From assembly GCF_024346755.1 (NCBI RefSeq), contig NZ_AP024862.1, positions 682,001-746,000 of the forward strand: a stretch of DNA of 64,000 bases. The letters are read 5' to 3'. Both the position numbers and the translations under genes were made by a program. Origin of the DNA: Vibrio aerogenes (GTDB taxonomy: Bacteria; Pseudomonadota; Gammaproteobacteria; Enterobacterales; Vibrionaceae). Shown piece by piece: positions 8,872 to 18,622 of the stretch. The first letter of the stretch is position 1. Each line of letters starts with the position of its first letter. The notes under the pieces are model-generated. The model did not search any database and was not told the DNA's origin. It saw only the letters and a program-made list of their open reading frames with translations.

Positions 8872-10446
8872 ATGCAGTTAGTTCAGGGGTCCGGGGTTCA
8901 TGCTTCTATGAACATACTTTCCGGCAAAAAAATGCTTCTCAAATGGGGAGTGTTACTCATCATCGGTATATGCAATGGTTATGCGAGTATTTTGATGTTT
9001 TCCCGTGGAGAACTGGCGTTTGCGATGTTAACCATCGTATTAACCGCGCTGGCGATCTATATATTCGGCAGCCGGAAAACATATGCGCATCGCTATATTT
9101 ATCCGGGTATTGCCGGCATGATTTTGTTTATTTTATTTCCGTTGCTTTATACCGTCGGATTGTCATTTACCAATTACAGCGCTAAAAATCAGTTATCACT
9201 GGAACGTGCGCAATCTGTCTTGCTTGCTCAAACGTTTCGGAGCGGGAAAAACTTCCCCTTCACGCTTTATCAGGGGGAGGAAGGATACCGGATTATCATC
9301 AACGCTGGTGGCAAGCAGTTGACGACCGCCCCTTTTGATTTTCATAAACTATCTCGTGAGCGGATGAGTTTATCTGTATCTGATGCTTCCTTAGCCGGAC
9401 TGAAGAAAGTCAAACTGAAAACTGTGATTCAACACCGCAAGCAATTAGGACAGACGACATTGCAGATGCCGGACGGTGCGCTAGTCAGAATGAATGGCCT
9501 AAGGAAATTTGCAGCGATTTCACCTTTATACAGCCGGATCGATAAGGGACAGACACTTCATAATCATCAGACAGGACAAGACCTCAAACCCAATATGTCG
9601 ACAGGGTTTTATCAGCCGGTCGATGAAGCAGGGGCTTTTACAGGACAGCCCGTTTCTCCTGGTTTTATTGTCAGGACAGGCACGGCAAATTTTCAACGGG
9701 TCTGGCAGGATGAAGGCATCAAAGAACCCTTTGTCAGTATTTTTATCTGGACGGTGGTCTTCTCAGTTGCAACCGTTGTGTTGACACTGGCAATCGGCCT
9801 GATTTTGGCGAGTTTGGTGCAGTGGGAAGCTTTAAAGGGGCGTGCAGTGTACCGCGTGTTGCTCATCCTGCCTTATGCGGTGCCGGCATTTATTTCAATT
9901 CTTATCTTCAAAGGGTTATTTAACCAGAGTTTCGGTGAAATCAATCTGGTGCTTAAAGCGTTGTTTGGCCTCAGTCCTGCGTGGTTTTCTGATCCGTTTC
10001 TGGCGCGGTCTATGGTGATTATCGTCAATACCTGGCTGGGTTTTCCATATATGATGATTTTGTGCATGGGTTTACTCAAAGCGATTCCGGATGATTTATA
10101 TGAGGCCTCTGCGATTGATGGCGCCGGGCCTTTCTATAATTTTATGAAAATTACCGTCCCACTCATGATTAAACCCCTGACGCCACTTTTGATTGCCAGT
10201 TTTGCATTTAACTTCAATAACTTTGTGATGATTTATCTGCTGACTTCCGGTGGTCCGAATATGATCGGTACGAGTGAGCCGGCTGGCTATACAGATCTGT
10301 TAGTCAGTTATACCTACCGGATTGCATTTGAAGGTAGTGGTGGCAGGGACTTCGGGCTGGCGAGTGCCATTGCAACCCTGATCTTCTTACTCGTGGGTGC
10401 ACTGGCACTGTTTAATCTGCGTTTTACCCGTTTGGAACAGGACTAA
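8872..10446 (+). CDS. malF: Maltose ABC transporter permease MalF
   Basis: An inner-membrane permease of about 524 residues that pairs with MalG. The sequence tracks E. coli MalF: N-terminal transmembrane helices, the large periplasmic P2 loop (about residues 100-275), then the permease core. That core has [28 protein letters not shown], the EAA loop ([14 protein letters not shown]) that contacts MalK, and [19 protein letters not shown] place the start at ATG 8872 (MQLVQGS); an upstream TTG at 8857 in the same frame is less likely. MalG follows 13 bp after the stop. Confidence 0.94.
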   Translation: MQLVQGSGVHASMNILSGKKMLLKWGVLLIIGICNGYASILMFSRGELAFAMLTIVLTALAIYIFGSRKTYAHRYIYPGIAGMILFILFPLLYTVGLSFTNYSAKNQLSLERAQSVLLAQTFRSGKNFPFTLYQGEEGYRIIINAGGKQLTTAPFDFHKLSRERMSLSVSDASLAGLKKVKLKTVIQHRKQLGQTTLQMPDGALVRMNGLRKFAAISPLYSRIDKGQTLHNHQTGQDLKPNMSTGFYQPVDEAGAFTGQPVSPGFIVRTGTANFQRVWQDEGIKEPFVSIFIWTVVFSVATVVLTLAIGLILASLVQWEALKGRAVYRVLLILPYAVPAFISILIFKGLFNQSFGEINLVLKALFGLSPAWFSDPFLARSMVIIVNTWLGFPYMMILCMGLLKAIPDDLYEASAIDGAGPFYNFMKITVPLMIKPLTPLLIASFAFNFNNFVMIYLLTSGGPNMIGTSEPAGYTDLLVSYTYRIAFEGSGGRDFGLASAIATLIFLLVGALALFNLRFTRLEQD

Positions 10447-10459
10447 TGAGGAGCTGATG

Positions 10460-11350
10460 ATGGCAATGGTACAAGGTAAAAATCAGAAATACCGGATCTG
10501 GGCAACTCATATTGCACTGTGGGTTTTTCTGTCAATGATCATTTTTCCGCTGCTGATGATTGTGGCGATTTCTTTCCGGGAAGGGAATTTCGCAACCGGT
10601 AGTCTGATTCCGGAAAACCCTTCGCTGGAGCACTGGAAACTGGCCCTTGGTTTTTCAGTGACCAATGCGGATGGTTCGGTGACACCCCCACCTTTTCCTG
10701 TGTTGCTCTGGCTATGGAACTCGGTGAAAATTGCCGGAATTTCATCGGTGTTTATCGTTGTATTATCAACAACTTCCGCATATGCATTTGCCCGGATGAA
10801 ATTTGGTGGTAAGAGTCTCATTCTCAAAGCGATGATGATATTTCAGATGTTTCCGGCAGTACTGGCGCTGGTCGCTTTATATACTTTATTTGATAAGCTC
10901 GGTCAGTATATTCCGTTTTTAGGCCTGAATACCCACGGCGGGCTGATTTTCTCCTACCTGGGCGGGATTGCCTTGCATGTCTGGACGATCAAAGGATATT
11001 TCGAGACAATCGATCATTCACTGGAAGAGGCGGCGGCTCTGGACGGTGCGACACCATGGCAGGCATTTCGTCTGGTCCTGCTGCCCTTGTCTGTCCCCAT
11101 TCTTGCCGTCGTGTTTATTTTGTCATTTATTATGGTTGTTGGCGAAGTACCGGTCGCCTCACTGCTGTTATCTGATATTAATAAATATACGCTGGCCGTT
11201 GGGATGCAACAGTATCTTTATCCGCAAAACTATTTGTGGGGGGACTTTGCAGCCGCAGCTGTGCTTTCAGCGGTGCCGATCACGGTTGTTTTTCTGTTGG
11301 CTCAGCGATGGCTGGTTGGTGGCCTGACCGCAGGCGGTGTCAAAGGATAA
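10460..11350 (+). CDS. malG: Maltose ABC transporter permease MalG
   Basis: A 296-residue permease, the same length as E. coli MalG. It begins [10 protein letters not shown] and ends [10 protein letters not shown] as in the family; that C-terminal tail reaches into the MalE-MalF side of the complex in E. coli. The EAA loop is [17 protein letters not shown] and [16 protein letters not shown] follows. Start choice: ATG at 10460, aligned with the conserved N-terminus, with GAGGAG at 10448-10453 as ribosome binding site; an adjacent ATG at 10457 is possible. A hairpin terminator follows, so malEFG appears to be the complete operon. Confidence 0.95.
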   Translation: MAMVQGKNQKYRIWATHIALWVFLSMIIFPLLMIVAISFREGNFATGSLIPENPSLEHWKLALGFSVTNADGSVTPPPFPVLLWLWNSVKIAGISSVFIVVLSTTSAYAFARMKFGGKSLILKAMMIFQMFPAVLALVALYTLFDKLGQYIPFLGLNTHGGLIFSYLGGIALHVWTIKGYFETIDHSLEEAAALDGATPWQAFRLVLLPLSVPILAVVFILSFIMVVGEVPVASLLLSDINKYTLAVGMQQYLYPQNYLWGDFAAAAVLSAVPITVVFLLAQRWLVGGLTAGGVKG

Positions 11351-11367
11351 GTGTTGAACATGACGGT

Positions 11368-11391
11368 GCCGGGCTATCTTTGCCCGGCTTT
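11368..11391 (+). terminator. Terminator of malEFG
   Basis: A 7-bp GC-rich stem (GCCGGGC/GCCCGGC) with a 7-nt loop, followed by a short T run, 17 bp after the malG stop. The U-tract is short. Confidence 0.65.
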
Positions 11392-11562
11392 GGCTGAGAC
11401 TTCATTTGACCATTTTTAAATCATAACTGTCTTTATAACTCACTCATTTTTCAATGATATTTTCTGATCATTCATCACAGAACTGCTTCTTCATTACTCA
11501 ACTTTGCTCATATTGTCTGATACTTAACAAAACTGAAGTATTCCACTAAAAAGAGGCTGGTT

Positions 11563-12009
11563 ATGACCGAAACAGATGAAGAATCATCATTGCAATACTT
11601 GAATCATTTGCGGGATCAATTCAAAGTTTTGTCGGAAATATCTGTGTATCAGAAAAAGATTACCAGAAATTATCAGGACATGTTCTGGGGAGTTGAGCCA
11701 TTTCAGGAGCTGATTAATCTTTGCCCGAAATTTCTTCAGCAGACGATTAACCCGTGGAGTTTTTCATTGATTAGTCTGACCAAAGAAATGAAAGGAAAAG
11801 CCGATCTGGAAGCTGATATTGTTCAGGAAGTTGCCAGCTACGGTAGTCAGTTGGGAACGGTGATCGACTTTCTTGAATTAATAGCTGAGAAAGAGAATAT
11901 CAGTGGGGATTCATTTGCAGGTGACTCTCAAGACAAGGCCGTGTTTGATAAATTTGAATCATTGGTTAAGGAGATTCAAGAAGCAAAGATAAGGAAGTCT
12001 GAGACGTAG
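11563..12009 (+). CDS. Hypothetical protein, mostly alpha-helical
   Basis: A 148-residue, acidic, soluble-looking protein with no signal peptide. It has long predicted helices (LQYLNHLRDQFKVLSEIS, LVKEIQEAKIRKSE) and a central hydrophobic segment. The family was not recognised. The general look (helical, amphipathic, about 150 residues) recalls granule-associated phasin-like proteins, but that is only resemblance. It begins at an ATG after AGAGGCTGG, and is followed by its own terminator at 12060. Confidence 0.65.
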   Translation: MTETDEESSLQYLNHLRDQFKVLSEISVYQKKITRNYQDMFWGVEPFQELINLCPKFLQQTINPWSFSLISLTKEMKGKADLEADIVQEVASYGSQLGTVIDFLELIAEKENISGDSFAGDSQDKAVFDKFESLVKEIQEAKIRKSET

Positions 12010-12059
12010 AATAAATAACACAAGGCGAATAACGCTGAATTAAAATAAATCATGATATG

Positions 12060-12087
12060 CCGGGTACTTCAGTCCCGGTTTTTTTAT
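12060..12087 (+). terminator. Rho-independent terminator
   Basis: A CCGGG/CCCGG stem with a 9-nt loop and a run of seven T. It ends the single gene at 11563-12009. Confidence 0.8.
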
Positions 12088-12258
12088 ACCGCTGAGGTGG
12101 TGAAAATTTACTCAAACATTTCAGTTTTGTTAAGGTGTGTAAATTTAAGGTTAACCGTAGTAAAAATGTAACATTAATGTGACAAGTTTCTTATGCAAAC
12201 ACATTGACGATCAGTCCGGTTTGAAGCACCGGAATTGACCGAATTCAGGGAAAAAATA

Positions 12259-13032
12259 ATGAGAAACTTGCAACGTCACCTGGCAATTGCCTGCAGCATG
12301 GTCAGTGCCGCAGCCTATGCTGATAATTGTTTAATGGAGTGTCCGGCCGGGGTCAATAACGGAAAAACAATTACCCGATCGGTTTATACACTGAAGAATA
12401 ATGCAACGACTAAATTTGCCGATTGGGTCGCATATCATGTCACCACCAAGACCATCAGTGGGCCAACCCGGAAACGTAACTGGAAAACAGATCCTTCATT
12501 AGCTGATGGCAATACGCTGGAGCCATCTGACTATAAAAATGCATATGCGACGATTCATACCGATCGCGGACATCAGGTTCCACTGGCGTCATTCAGTAAT
12601 ACACCGGATTGGGCTCAGCTGAACTTCCTGTCGAATATTACACCGCAGTCTTCAGCGTTAAATCAGGGGCCGTGGAATAAACTTGAAAATGCCGTTCGGC
12701 AATATGTGAAATCAGGCCATGATGTGTATGTTGTCTCCGGGCCATTATATGAGAGCTATTTTGCTTCTTTGCCAAATACCGATAAAACTCATACGATTCC
12801 AAGTGGCTATTTTAAGGTGATTGCTGAAAAAAGCGGGAGTACAGTGAAAGCTTCTGCGTTTATTATGGAGCAAACTGCTGGTCGCTATGATGACTACTGT
12901 GATACTGAAGTTACCGTGAATGAAGCAGAACAAAGATCCGGTATTGATTTCATGCCCGGACTTTCTGTGATTGATGAGCCTGAAACAGAGGGCACTCTGG
13001 GCGGCTTGATAGCAGAGCTGGGCTGTTCCTGA
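12259..13032 (+). CDS. Secreted DNA/RNA non-specific endonuclease
   Basis: A 257-residue beta-beta-alpha-metal (NUC/EndA-like) nuclease. A signal peptide covers about residues 1-22 (MRNLQRHLAIACSMVSAAAYA). The catalytic motif is TDRGHQVPLASF (about residues 102-113), where His is the general base, followed by NFLSNITPQSSALNQGPWNKLE with the metal-binding Asn. Cysteines near both ends of the mature protein suggest disulfides. Likely degrades extracellular or periplasmic nucleic acid. The ATG at 12259 is preceded by AGGG; an in-frame TTG at 12235 is less likely because the signal peptide starts at the ATG. Confidence 0.88.
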   Translation: MRNLQRHLAIACSMVSAAAYADNCLMECPAGVNNGKTITRSVYTLKNNATTKFADWVAYHVTTKTISGPTRKRNWKTDPSLADGNTLEPSDYKNAYATIHTDRGHQVPLASFSNTPDWAQLNFLSNITPQSSALNQGPWNKLENAVRQYVKSGHDVYVVSGPLYESYFASLPNTDKTHTIPSGYFKVIAEKSGSTVKASAFIMEQTAGRYDDYCDTEVTVNEAEQRSGIDFMPGLSVIDEPETEGTLGGLIAELGCS

Positions 13033-13050
13033 AAAAATCTGATACTTGCC

Positions 13051-13073
13051 AGCCTCCTGTATCTCAGGGGGCT
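13051..13073 (+). terminator. Probable terminator after the nuclease gene
   Basis: A 9-bp stem (AGCCTCCTG/CAGGGGGCT with one G-U pair) and a 5-nt loop, followed by a pyrimidine-rich but interrupted T tract. Confidence 0.6.
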
Positions 13074-13245
13074 TGTTCCCTTTCTTCCTTTGTCGTGATA
13101 AAGATGTGATCAGCCTGTATTATTTACAATCGTTTGATTGCGCCATGCCATATTATTTATATTGCAGATGTGTTTCATTGAATAATAACTATCAGGTATA
13201 TGATATATTTCAGGTATCTATTTTCTAAAGACACAGGATTTTACT

Positions 13246-13695
13246 ATGTATCATTTTCGACCTTCCCATATTGCTTTACTGATGGTGGCCATCTCATGCA
13301 GCCTGACAGCAGGCAGTGCGTTGGCAACCACACAGAAATCCCAGCCGGTGTCTCAGTCTGAACAATGTATACAGGAATCTGCGTTGCTGGCGAAACTCAA
13401 TACGATGGAAAAGAATCTGACCGGGCAGATCATGAGCCTGAAAAACCAGGTCTATTCACTGGAGAGCAAACTGGCAAGGCTCGAATATCAGACGGCTCAG
13501 GGCAGCAGCAGTCAATCTCACAGCGGTGTTCATGCATGGGCTTGTTTTCTCTCTCCTACATTTGAAAAACAGAAATTTATGGCGACATCGCTGAACAAAT
13601 CTGCCGCGATCTTCGATGTGGTCAATCAGTGTCAGCAAGCTGGTATTGATGATTTTTACTGTAATGAATCGAATGTGACCTGTAAGGCCCGGTAA
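13246..13695 (+). CDS. Hypothetical exported protein with a short coiled coil
   Basis: 149 residues. A signal peptide spans about residues 1-27 (HIALLMVAISCSLTAGSALA). It is followed by a Ser/Gln-rich linker, a heptad-like coiled coil (ALLAKLNTMEKNLTGQIMSL and on to about residue 80) and a small Cys-containing C-terminal domain (HAWACFLSP, VVNQCQQAGIDDFYCNE). Four cysteines after the coiled coil would suit periplasmic disulfides. Function not recognised. The preceding 210 bp hold only the nuclease terminator and an AT-rich promoter-like stretch. Confidence 0.65.
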   Translation: MYHFRPSHIALLMVAISCSLTAGSALATTQKSQPVSQSEQCIQESALLAKLNTMEKNLTGQIMSLKNQVYSLESKLARLEYQTAQGSSSQSHSGVHAWACFLSPTFEKQKFMATSLNKSAAIFDVVNQCQQAGIDDFYCNESNVTCKAR

Positions 13696-13834
13696 ACTAT
13701 CGTACCAAGTCTTCCCGGGACTGTATAAAAGATGGGTTACCGCATAAAATATCCTGAACGATGCATATCGGGGATGTTCAGGTATAATTGAAATGTGCAG
13801 TCCCGCCGGAAAGCCAAAAGAAGCAGGGAAGATC

Positions 13835-14341
13835 ATGGTGCCAAATTCACTGACATTAGCAACATTTACCGAAGATGATTATGATCAATTGATTGGTTGG
13901 ATCGATTCACCTGAACTGAATTATCTGTGGGGTGGGCCGTCATATAAATATCCGTTGACCCGGCGTCAGATCGTACGTCATTGCCGGCAACGGGAAGTCT
14001 TTCCTTTTCTGTTTCGGGTCAATGAACAACGTGCTGGTTTTGTTGAGCTGTATCAGATTGCTCCCCGGCATTACCGAATCTGCCGGGTATTTATTGCTGA
14101 TGATTTTCGGGGACAGGGATTGTCAAAGCCGATGCTGTTGCTCCTGGCTGACAGAGCGAAGACAGACTTTGATTGTCTGTTGTTAAGTCTGGCTGTGTTT
14201 GGCCATAATCAGGTTGCCCGGCGTTGTTATGAATCACTTGGCTTTCAGATTACAGCGGTTGAGAAAGGGACCCGATCTTATGGGGGCGAACTATGGGACT
14301 TAGTCCGGATGGAAAAGTGGCTGACAGAATCTTATCGGTGA
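13835..14341 (+). CDS. GNAT family N-acetyltransferase
   Basis: 168 residues with a GNAT fold. The acetyl-CoA pyrophosphate-binding signature reads DDFRGQGLSKPML, and a late motif (NQVARRCYESLGFQ) is typical of RimI-like acetyltransferases. The substrate cannot be predicted. I choose ATG 13835 (MVPNSLTLATF), preceded by AGGGA; an upstream in-frame start at 13793 lacks a ribosome binding site. A second GNAT gene begins 14 bp downstream, so the two are probably cotranscribed. Confidence 0.8.
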   Translation: MVPNSLTLATFTEDDYDQLIGWIDSPELNYLWGGPSYKYPLTRRQIVRHCRQREVFPFLFRVNEQRAGFVELYQIAPRHYRICRVFIADDFRGQGLSKPMLLLLADRAKTDFDCLLLSLAVFGHNQVARRCYESLGFQITAVEKGTRSYGGELWDLVRMEKWLTESYR

Positions 14342-14355
14342 ATACAGGAAAAATC

Positions 14356-14862
14356 ATGGAAGTTTCATTTTTAGCGGATTATCCGCAGTATGCTGAACAA
14401 ATCGCGCACTGGTATTTTGAGCAATGGGGATATTTAGTCCCTGAAATCACGATAGGAACAGTGAAAGAAAATGTCTTGAGAAAAGCGCAGAGCCGAAATG
14501 ATATTCCACTGATATTTGTGATTCATCAGCAAGACAAACCCATCGGGGCCATTGAACTGAAATATCGTGAGAATGCCAATCATCCGGATTATGAACACTG
14601 GATTGGTGGTGTATATGTTTCTCCGGAATTCAGGGGGAAAGGGGTCGCAGGGCACTTACTGGAAACGGCAAAAAAACATGCGAGACAACTCGGGCTGACA
14701 AAACTTTATCTTCAGTGTGAAGATGACTATATCGGGTTGTACCGTAAATACGGTTTTCATGCTCTGCACCGGACAAATCATGGTGTGATGTCTACAACAG
14801 TGATGCTGTGGAATGTATGCGAAGAAAAAAACGATAAAACAGCAGAGCACGATGATGCTTAA
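14356..14862 (+). CDS. GNAT family N-acetyltransferase
   Basis: 168 residues. The acetyl-CoA motif is VSPEFRGKGVAGHLLETAKK (about residues 86-105), followed by LYLQCEDDYIGLYRKYGF, the usual beta4-alpha4 end. Starts at ATG 14356 after CAGGAAA. It has the same length as the preceding GNAT but is only distantly similar, so this is not a recent duplication. Substrate unknown. Confidence 0.8.
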   Translation: MEVSFLADYPQYAEQIAHWYFEQWGYLVPEITIGTVKENVLRKAQSRNDIPLIFVIHQQDKPIGAIELKYRENANHPDYEHWIGGVYVSPEFRGKGVAGHLLETAKKHARQLGLTKLYLQCEDDYIGLYRKYGFHALHRTNHGVMSTTVMLWNVCEEKNDKTAEHDDA

Positions 14863-15028
14863 CCGTGATGAGAAAGACAAGGGTAAGCGGTTAATCTCTC
14901 TTGATTTTAGTGACGTTGTCACATGATTGTATCGATTTATAGTGTAAATAGTTTAGTTTAGTCCTGTCAATCGTTTGTATACAGGTCGATGGCTTTTCCG
15001 GTGCCGTGCTGAATTCAGGCATTTGTAT

Positions 15029-16954
15029 TCATGTTTGGTCATGGCCGGGAAAGTGAAGTACTTTATATTTATCCACATCACTGACAACCCGGTTGCGGCC
15101 GCTTTCTTTGGCTTCGTAAAGGTTTTGGTCGGCAGAATCAAGCACCTGAGATAGTCCCGAACCTGACTCGAAAACGGATACGCCGATGCTCACAGTCACT
15201 TGCCCCACTTTTTCAAAATCGAATTGAGCAATGAGAGTGCAGAGCTTTTCTGCAACGTACTTCCCTTCTTCAATTTCAGTTTGGGGACAGACAACAATAA
15301 ACTCTTCTCCGCCCCATCTGCCGACATAGTCAGTTTGCCGGATATTAAACCTGAACAGGTTTGAGACTTCTTTTAACACTTCATCGCCAATCAGGTGCCC
15401 GTAGTTATCATTGATTGCTTTAAAGTGGTCGACGTCAATCAGGAGCAGAGTGAAAGGAATACTGTATCTTTGTGTTCTTTGTTGCTCGATGTCCAGAATC
15501 CGGTTGATTTTTGACCGGTTAAACAGGCCGGTCAGGGTATCTTTTTCTGAGTAGCGTTCCAGATTCTTTTTGTCTGTAATATCAGTTGAAACAGAGATAT
15601 ATCCAATTTTTTCGCCGTCATCATTATATTTGGGAATGATATAACTGCTGACCCAGAAGCTTTGACCGGATTTGGATTTGTTGTGAAACTCTCCTTTCCA
15701 GCTCCGGCCGTCATTTAATTCCCGCCACATCACTGAAAAATCTTTTGGCTGGGCTTCATCAGTCTGGAATATGGATGAATGTTTTCCGATGAGTTCTCTT
15801 CTTTTGTAGCCACTCAGTGTACAAATCGCATCATTACACCGGGTAATATAGCCTTCCAGATCTGTATCAACAATCGGGACATGCTGGTCGATGATATTGG
15901 CATAAAGCTGATTGGTTTTGGTGATGCGCTGTAGTTCAAAAGCATTTTTCGACGGTGTATAAGAAATATATGCACCTAACGGAATCGCAACCAGCATGAC
16001 AACCAATAAGGTAAAAAAGCTGGACTGAATCGCATCCCGGGCCAACGTGCTGTAGAGTTTCTCAGAAGGTTTTGCAACCAGCTTTAATCCTTCTCCATTG
16101 TTAAAAATGCCAGACATATCAAACATTTGTATGCTTGGATCGCCATTTTGCCGGATATGTTCATACTTCTGTCCCAATTCACTGCGGATGGTGTATCCTG
16201 ACCTGGTATATCTTGACCAGTTTAAATCTGGTTCGGATGCACTTAAAATGAACCCTTCTTTATCAGCCAGATAAAGATCAAGTTCACTTGATTTGGTCAG
16301 AATCCTGAGCATATAGGAGGCATCCATATTTGCAATCACGATGCCTTTGAACGTATTTTTTTTCGTGTCAAATACCGGGGTGGAAACTCTGAGTGTTGGT
16401 TTATAAGGAACCTCAATTCTGCCGTTTTCGTTGTTAAGATCTAAGTGTGAAATGTAATAATCACCGCGGTGCATCCCTTTCGTCTTTTGAAAGTAGTAAC
16501 GTTTATATTTATTTTGCAGGTCCCGGGTTTCGGTTTTCTTTATGCTCACTTCAGCATCAAGCCGCTGGATTTTTTCAATTTTTACAATTTCATCGCCATA
16601 TTCATCCAGATATCTGAGTTGATAAATGTTCGAGCTTGAGCGAACAATATTGAGCATCGAATCTTCCAGCTTGAGTAAATACTGATTGATTGGTGATGTT
16701 GCATATTGTTCAGCAACCTGACTTTCAGAGAGAGAGCTGATTTTTCTTTTGGTATCTTCTATAAAAAAGCGTGAGGCACTTTCTGCCCGCTCAAACTGAA
16801 ATTTAATTCTTTGTTCGACTAATTTTTCTGAAAAATTATAGAAGTAAAAATAACTGGCAAAAGAAGAAACCACAGCAATGACCAAGCCAAATAACAGAAA
16901 GTAGGAAATGTACTTTCTGTAGCTCTTTAAGAATGTCGGGGACATCATGTTCAA
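15029..16954 (-). CDS. Membrane diguanylate cyclase with periplasmic sensor, PAS and GGDEF domains
   Basis: 641 residues. A transmembrane helix near residues 14-36, a large periplasmic dCache-like sensor region, and a second helix near 312-334 (FFTLLVVMLVAIPLGAYISY). A PAS domain follows (about 345-465, with YITRCNDAICTLSGY and YISVSTDITDKK), then a GGDEF domain to the C-terminus. The active site is RWGGEEF and an I-site RxxD (RQTD) stands five residues before GGEEF, so product inhibition by c-di-GMP is expected. The protein should make c-di-GMP in response to an extracytoplasmic ligand. No neighbour suggests the signal. Confidence 0.92.
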   Translation of the reverse strand: MNMMSPTFLKSYRKYISYFLLFGLVIAVVSSFASYFYFYNFSEKLVEQRIKFQFERAESASRFFIEDTKRKISSLSESQVAEQYATSPINQYLLKLEDSMLNIVRSSSNIYQLRYLDEYGDEIVKIEKIQRLDAEVSIKKTETRDLQNKYKRYYFQKTKGMHRGDYYISHLDLNNENGRIEVPYKPTLRVSTPVFDTKKNTFKGIVIANMDASYMLRILTKSSELDLYLADKEGFILSASEPDLNWSRYTRSGYTIRSELGQKYEHIRQNGDPSIQMFDMSGIFNNGEGLKLVAKPSEKLYSTLARDAIQSSFFTLLVVMLVAIPLGAYISYTPSKNAFELQRITKTNQLYANIIDQHVPIVDTDLEGYITRCNDAICTLSGYKRRELIGKHSSIFQTDEAQPKDFSVMWRELNDGRSWKGEFHNKSKSGQSFWVSSYIIPKYNDDGEKIGYISVSTDITDKKNLERYSEKDTLTGLFNRSKINRILDIEQQRTQRYSIPFTLLLIDVDHFKAINDNYGHLIGDEVLKEVSNLFRFNIRQTDYVGRWGGEEFIVVCPQTEIEEGKYVAEKLCTLIAQFDFEKVGQVTVSIGVSVFESGSGLSQVLDSADQNLYEAKESGRNRVVSDVDKYKVLHFPGHDQT

Positions 16955-17130
16955 TGATCCAGTTTCATAAACACTCTTATGAGCCTAAGACAAGAATTCA
17001 TTATATTCAAATATTTATACCCAAATAGCCTCAACCGGTTCAGGCAACAATAATTTTCATTCCATTTGATTCATCCTGTAATCAGTGATAAATCTTCATC
17101 TTCAGATTGTTCGGATCACGGAAATAGCTC

Positions 17131-17862
17131 ATGAAGAAAACAGTCATTGTTACTGGTGGTGGCAGGGGAATTGGCGCGGCAACATCGCGGCTGCTCGGAA
17201 AAGAAGGATATGCCGTGTGTGTGAATTATCGATCAGACAAAATCAGTGCGGAGGCCGTGGTCGCTGATATTCAGGCTGAAGGAGGAACTGCCTTTGCCTG
17301 TCAGGGGGATGTGTCGGATGAAAATGAGGTCATGGCTTTATTTGATGCTGCTGAGCAGGTACTCGGGCCGGTGACGCATCTGGTGAATAACGCTGGTATT
17401 CTGTTTGAACAAACATTGCTGGCGGAGATGAGCCTTGCCCGTTTCAATCAGGTTTTACTGACAAATGTGACCAGTTGCTTTTTATGTTGCCGGGAGTTTG
17501 TGCAGCGGATTTCGCAGGCAGGCGCCATTGTGAATGTGTCTTCTGCTGCTGCAAGAACAGGCGCACCATTTGAATATGTCGATTATGCCGCCTCAAAGGG
17601 CGCCATGGATTCGCTGACCAAAGGTCTTTCACTGGAAGTCGCCTCAAAGGGAATCCGGGTGAATACTGTGCGTCCGGGATTTATCCACACTGACATGCAT
17701 GCTGATGGCGGAGAGCCGGGTCGGGTGGCCCGTTTATCGCCACAAATTCCAATGCAACGCGGCGGGGAACCCGAAGAAGTTGCTGAAGCGATTGTATGGC
17801 TATTGTCTGAAAAGGCTTCTTATGTGACCGGATCGTCAGTAGATTTAGCCGGAGGTAAATAA
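17131..17862 (+). CDS. SDR family oxidoreductase (FabG-like)
   Basis: 243 residues of the classical short-chain dehydrogenase/reductase family. The NAD(P)-binding motif is TGGGRGIG (residues 8-15), the NNAG motif is present, and the catalytic Ser-Tyr-Lys are NVSSAAA with YAASK. The basic residues after beta2 (NYRSDK) favour NADP. It could act on a small carbonyl or on an acyl-ACP, but the substrate is not fixed by sequence. A glutathione S-transferase gene starts 3 bp after the stop, so the pair is an operon. This SDR is about 20 kb away from the PKS cluster and no link is claimed. Confidence 0.85.
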   Translation: MKKTVIVTGGGRGIGAATSRLLGKEGYAVCVNYRSDKISAEAVVADIQAEGGTAFACQGDVSDENEVMALFDAAEQVLGPVTHLVNNAGILFEQTLLAEMSLARFNQVLLTNVTSCFLCCREFVQRISQAGAIVNVSSAAARTGAPFEYVDYAASKGAMDSLTKGLSLEVASKGIRVNTVRPGFIHTDMHADGGEPGRVARLSPQIPMQRGGEPEEVAEAIVWLLSEKASYVTGSSVDLAGGK

Positions 17863-17865
17863 AAA

Positions 17866-18507
17866 ATGAAGTTATACGGCAGAAAAACGTCATTTAATGT
17901 ACAGAAAGTACTGTGGCTGTTGGAAGAACTCAACCTGTGCTATGAGCATATTGAATGTGGGGGCAGGTTCGGGGGGCTGGACACTGTGGAATTTATCCGG
18001 ATGAATCCGATGCAGAAAGTACCGGTTCTGATCGATGGCGACCATGTCGTGTGGGAATCCCATACCATTCTCAGGTATCTTGCCGCTGAATTTGGTGGTG
18101 AAGCATGGTATTCAAAATGTGCTTACGAGCGTTCGCTCTCTGAACGCTGGATGGACTGGGGACACCTGACTTTTCAACAGGCATTCATGGATATGTTTTG
18201 GGGATATTACCGGAAGCCGGCAGAGAAAAGAGACATGGCGGCCGTTGATGAGGCATTGGCGCGCTGTATGCGTTGTCTGGCGCAGTTGGATCGGGCACTG
18301 GCTGAAAACGAATTTATTGCAGGTAAAACAATCAGTCTCGGGGATATCAGCACCGGTGCAATCCTTTACCGGTTGACATCTCAGGGGCTGGAGGTGCCAT
18401 TACCAGAACATGTGGCACGCTGGTATGAGCAGTTAAAACAACGTTCCGGCTATCAGCGGTGGATTATGAGTGATTTTACGGAGCTGAAAGGCCGGGAAGA
18501 TTTCTGA
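17866..18507 (+). CDS. Glutathione S-transferase family protein
   Basis: 213 residues. The N-terminal thioredoxin-like domain has KLYGRKTSFNVQKVLWLLEE with the probable activating Ser, and MNPMQKVPVLIDGDHVVWES (the cis-Pro and the ES motif that hold glutathione). The alpha-helical C-terminal domain has LGDISTGAILYRL. The ribosome binding site GGAGGT lies in the last codons of the upstream SDR gene, indicating translational coupling. Confidence 0.88.
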   Translation: MKLYGRKTSFNVQKVLWLLEELNLCYEHIECGGRFGGLDTVEFIRMNPMQKVPVLIDGDHVVWESHTILRYLAAEFGGEAWYSKCAYERSLSERWMDWGHLTFQQAFMDMFWGYYRKPAEKRDMAAVDEALARCMRCLAQLDRALAENEFIAGKTISLGDISTGAILYRLTSQGLEVPLPEHVARWYEQLKQRSGYQRWIMSDFTELKGREDF

Positions 18508-18536
18508 ACTGAGCCTGATTGTGCGGGGGAATCATC

Positions 18537-18607
18537 AAGGTGCCTTGATGGCACCTTGCTGGATATTGTTGCTTGACCTGATACAAGATGACATTTCCTG
18601 TATCAGG
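18537..18607. terminator. Two hairpins between convergent genes
   Basis: AAGGTGCC/GGCACCTT (18537-18557, 5-nt loop) and CCTGATACA/TGTATCAGG (18577-18607, 13-nt loop) lie between the ends of the GST and helicase genes. Neither has a strong T run, but paired hairpins between convergent genes probably serve as terminators. Confidence 0.45.
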
Positions 18608-18622
18608 GGAATCGGCAGATTC

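Noticed and set aside
9545..9690. GGGACAGAC and GGACAGGCAC matches inside malF as RAYT insertions
   Set aside because: The encoded residues align with E. coli MalF without any insertion, so the matches are probably chance or minor drift, unlike those in the PKS linker.
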